Below, in pieces: positions 6,395 through 7,570 of a stretch of 7,570 nucleotides of DNA (its first letter is position 1; each line of letters starts with the position of its first letter). This stretch comes from JAJYVH01 sp964548595. Its GTDB lineage: Archaea > Micrarchaeota > Micrarchaeia > Micrarchaeales > CABMGC01. The stretch covers positions 1-7,570 of the forward strand of contig CAZJQO010000021.1 of the NCBI GenBank assembly GCA_964548595.1. The letters run 5' to 3'. The notes under the pieces were generated by a model, which saw only the letters and a list, made by a program, of their open reading frames with translations, ran no database searches and was not told where the DNA came from. The position numbers and the translations under genes are program-made.

Positions 6395-6851
6395 AGATAG
6401 AACCTTTAATCCAGTCTTCGAAGCGAAGCATGTTTGCAAGAATCTCGCCGCCGGGTTTCAGAGATAAAATGTATTTGGTAACTATTGGGTTTTCACACGA
6501 TATTTCTATGTTTACAAAGCCGGTGAGTTTCTGCCAGTTTTGAATGTTCTCCGGCAGTTCCTTGTTTGCCTCATTGTATGCTTCAAAAATGCCTTGTGTT
6601 TTAATAATCGACAGCAAGTCGTGTATGTACCTGGCACTGTCAGATGCGTTTCCGTACAGCAGATCGCGGGTTTCTAGTATCTTCTGCTGCTCCAAAGCAT
6701 TTCTCTTCGCTTCCTCAGAGCCAGGTAATTTGTTCTTCTGGTTGTCGTACTTTTCAGTAGTGCGCAACACTTCAGTCCAAACGTCTCTAGCCTCTCCATG
6801 CGCCGGGTTTGTAGGCACTGTATCTGCAATATGTGTTCTATGCCAGCGCAT
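6393..6851 (-). CDS. Orphan hypothetical protein, AT-richer than its neighbours
   Basis: This is a 152-residue protein from ATG 6851; I do not recognise it. It appears soluble and mostly helical: a charged helical stretch around residues 20-65, a middle section (YIHDLLSIIKTQGIFEAYNEANKEL), then an apparent beta section (FVNIEIS) and a C-terminal helix (ILANMLRFEDWIKG). It has no membrane segment, signal peptide or metal-binding cluster. An in-frame ATG at 7016 would give 207 residues but would overlap the start of the divergent gene by 81 bases, so 6851 is preferred; a TATA-like box lies 5' of it. Base composition is clearly lower in G+C than aglB (for example 23 of 60 in 6481-6540 against 35 of 60 in 5461-5520), which fits horizontal acquisition or a young gene. 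Whether it is expressed is unknown. Confidence 0.6.
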   Translation of the reverse strand: MRWHRTHIADTVPTNPAHGEARDVWTEVLRTTEKYDNQKNKLPGSEEAKRNALEQQKILETRDLLYGNASDSARYIHDLLSIIKTQGIFEAYNEANKELPENIQNWQKLTGFVNIEISCENPIVTKYILSLKPGGEILANMLRFEDWIKGSI

Positions 6852-6878
6852 CTTACCACAAGCATTTCTCTTGTCCCT

Positions 6879-6887
6879 GTATTTATG
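6879..6887 (-). promoter_or_regulatory. TATA-like box for the orphan gene
   Basis: CATAAATAC on the minus strand is centred about 32 bases before ATG 6851. That predicts a start point a few bases upstream of the codon. It supports the shorter start and lies between the divergent genes. Confidence 0.45.
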
Positions 6888-6906
6888 CGTTGTCTTTGGG
6901 GCAAGC

Positions 6907-6914
6907 GTTAAATT
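6907..6914 (+). promoter_or_regulatory. TATA-like box for the PH/zinc-ribbon gene
   Basis: GTTAAATT is centred about 26 bases before ATG 6936. This matches the leaderless geometry of the aglB and reductase promoters and supports that start codon. Confidence 0.5.
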
Positions 6915-6935
6915 CCTTCCCTGACATATAGCCGC

Positions 6936-7481
6936 ATGCCCATCGACAGCGAGGAAGTAGAGGCGGTACAGAACCTGCTGTGGCCAGGCGAGCTGGTAAG
7001 GCTCACCGTCAGGCAACGCCGCGTGGGTCCCGGAGGCGCTGTTATCACTCCCACTTCAGTGGTGGCCACAAATAAACGCCTGATAATACTGAACAGGGCA
7101 ACGCTCGGAATACGGCAGGACTACGAAGTCATACTCTACAGGCAGATAACGAGCGTCAGGCTGGAACGCGGCGTCATATCCTCTTCTGTGTTCGTCAGGG
7201 TGCAGGGCTACGACACAGACAAGGGTCTGCTCGGAGGCAGCGGCAAGCAGGAGGGCGAGATAGACGGGCTCAACAACACAGACGCCAGACTGCTGGCAGA
7301 CTTCATAAACCAACAGCTTGCTGGCTTAAACGGCTCAGGCAACGAAGAAGAACAGGCGACAAAGCAGGCGCGTGGCGCTCAGCAGGCAGGCCACATATAC
7401 TGTAGCGCATGCGGGGCCAGAAACGACGCAGACGCTCGCTTCTGCAGCAGTTGCGGTGCCGCCCTGGAACGGGCGCCATAG
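6936..7481 (+). CDS. PH-like domain protein with C-terminal zinc ribbon
   Basis: This 181-residue soluble protein has two parts. Residues about 17-128 resemble a prokaryotic PH-like (bPH/YokE-type) domain: SVVATNKRLIILN (41-53), then beta strands through YEVILYRQITSVRLERG (63-79) and SSSVFVRVQGY (82-92), closed by a C-terminal helix (DARLLADFINQQL, 116-128). A Gly/Glu/Gln-rich linker (about 130-152) leads to a zinc ribbon with Cys156, Cys159, Cys170 and Cys173 (CX2C-X10-CX2C). Known members of both families are small adaptor or sensor modules, often without catalysis; a binding or scaffolding role is inferred. The gene has its own promoter and is divergent from the orphan gene, with 84 bases between starts. 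The zinc ribbon and composition look typical of the host. The PH assignment rests on the TNKRLIIL signature and strand pattern. Confidence 0.8.
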   Translation: MPIDSEEVEAVQNLLWPGELVRLTVRQRRVGPGGAVITPTSVVATNKRLIILNRATLGIRQDYEVILYRQITSVRLERGVISSSVFVRVQGYDTDKGLLGGSGKQEGEIDGLNNTDARLLADFINQQLAGLNGSGNEEEQATKQARGAQQAGHIYCSACGARNDADARFCSSCGAALERAP

Positions 7482-7488
7482 GGCAAAG

Positions 7489-7516
7489 TATTTAAGCATA
7501 TAATGAGCATATGCTT
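7489..7516. repeat. AT-rich inverted repeat after the zinc-ribbon gene
   Basis: AAGCATAT (7494-7501) and ATATGCTT (7509-7516) form a perfect 8-base inverted repeat with a 7-base spacer, beginning 12 bases after the stop codon. It overlaps TATTTAAG (7489-7496), which resembles a TATA box. It could be a protein-binding operator, a weak transcript-end structure, or part of a promoter for a gene outside the window. No start codon with a sustained frame follows before the window ends at 7570. Confidence 0.4.
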
Positions 7517-7570
7517 GTATATCCATAAAAAATACATTCCAGTTTAGGGGTCTTCCTACTAAAAGGTAAC

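Noticed and set aside
6251..6467. Overlapping 60-62 codon frames on both strands across the aglB downstream spacer.
   Set aside because: Arg/Ala-rich translations of GC-rich non-coding DNA; both overlap the orphan gene, neither has a promoter at suitable spacing.
6852..7016. Longer start (ATG 7016) for the minus-strand orphan gene.
   Set aside because: It would run through the divergent promoters and overlap the first codons of the PH/zinc-ribbon gene; the TATA-like box at 6879-6887 supports ATG 6851.

Overview
The window looks like a piece of an archaeal chromosome, most probably from a small-genome DPANN lineage such as Micrarchaeota; the lineage is an inference from protein character and I could not test it. 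Evidence for archaea: an archaeal-style STT3/AglB oligosaccharyltransferase, a geranylgeranyl-reductase-family flavoprotein of the ether-lipid/dolichol type, no Shine-Dalgarno sequences before the genes, and TATA-like boxes about 26-27 bases upstream of several start codons, as expected for leaderless transcripts. Genes are tightly packed, with 4-base gaps at two junctions.

Layout. Bases 1-224 hold no convincing gene, but they contain a good hairpin and one copy of a short element that recurs inverted near 6359-6394. From about 248 to 2060 a two-gene plus-strand unit encodes histidyl-tRNA synthetase (hisS) and a 171-residue protein I do not recognise. A minus-strand geranylgeranyl reductase family gene (2065-3168) converges on this unit with only 4 bases between stop codons. 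It is divergently transcribed, over 71 bases, from a 1004-residue oligosaccharyltransferase catalytic subunit (aglB, 3240-6254). Bases 6255-6392 are non-coding and carry a short T-run and the second element copy. A minus-strand AT-richer orphan gene follows (6393-6851), divergent from a plus-strand PH-like plus zinc-ribbon protein (6936-7481). The last 89 bases hold an AT-rich inverted repeat and no gene.

How it fits together. The reductase and AglB share a divergent promoter region. Archaeal N-glycans are built on dolichol-type polyprenyl carriers, and reductases of this family saturate isoprenoid chains, so the pair could couple carrier-lipid maturation to protein N-glycosylation; membrane-lipid saturation is an equally ordinary role. 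The most unusual protein is AglB: about 195 residues of extra N-terminal sequence (three membrane segments and a highly charged helical linker) precede the canonical STT3 start, and its outer domain carries 12 potential N-glycosylation sequons of its own.
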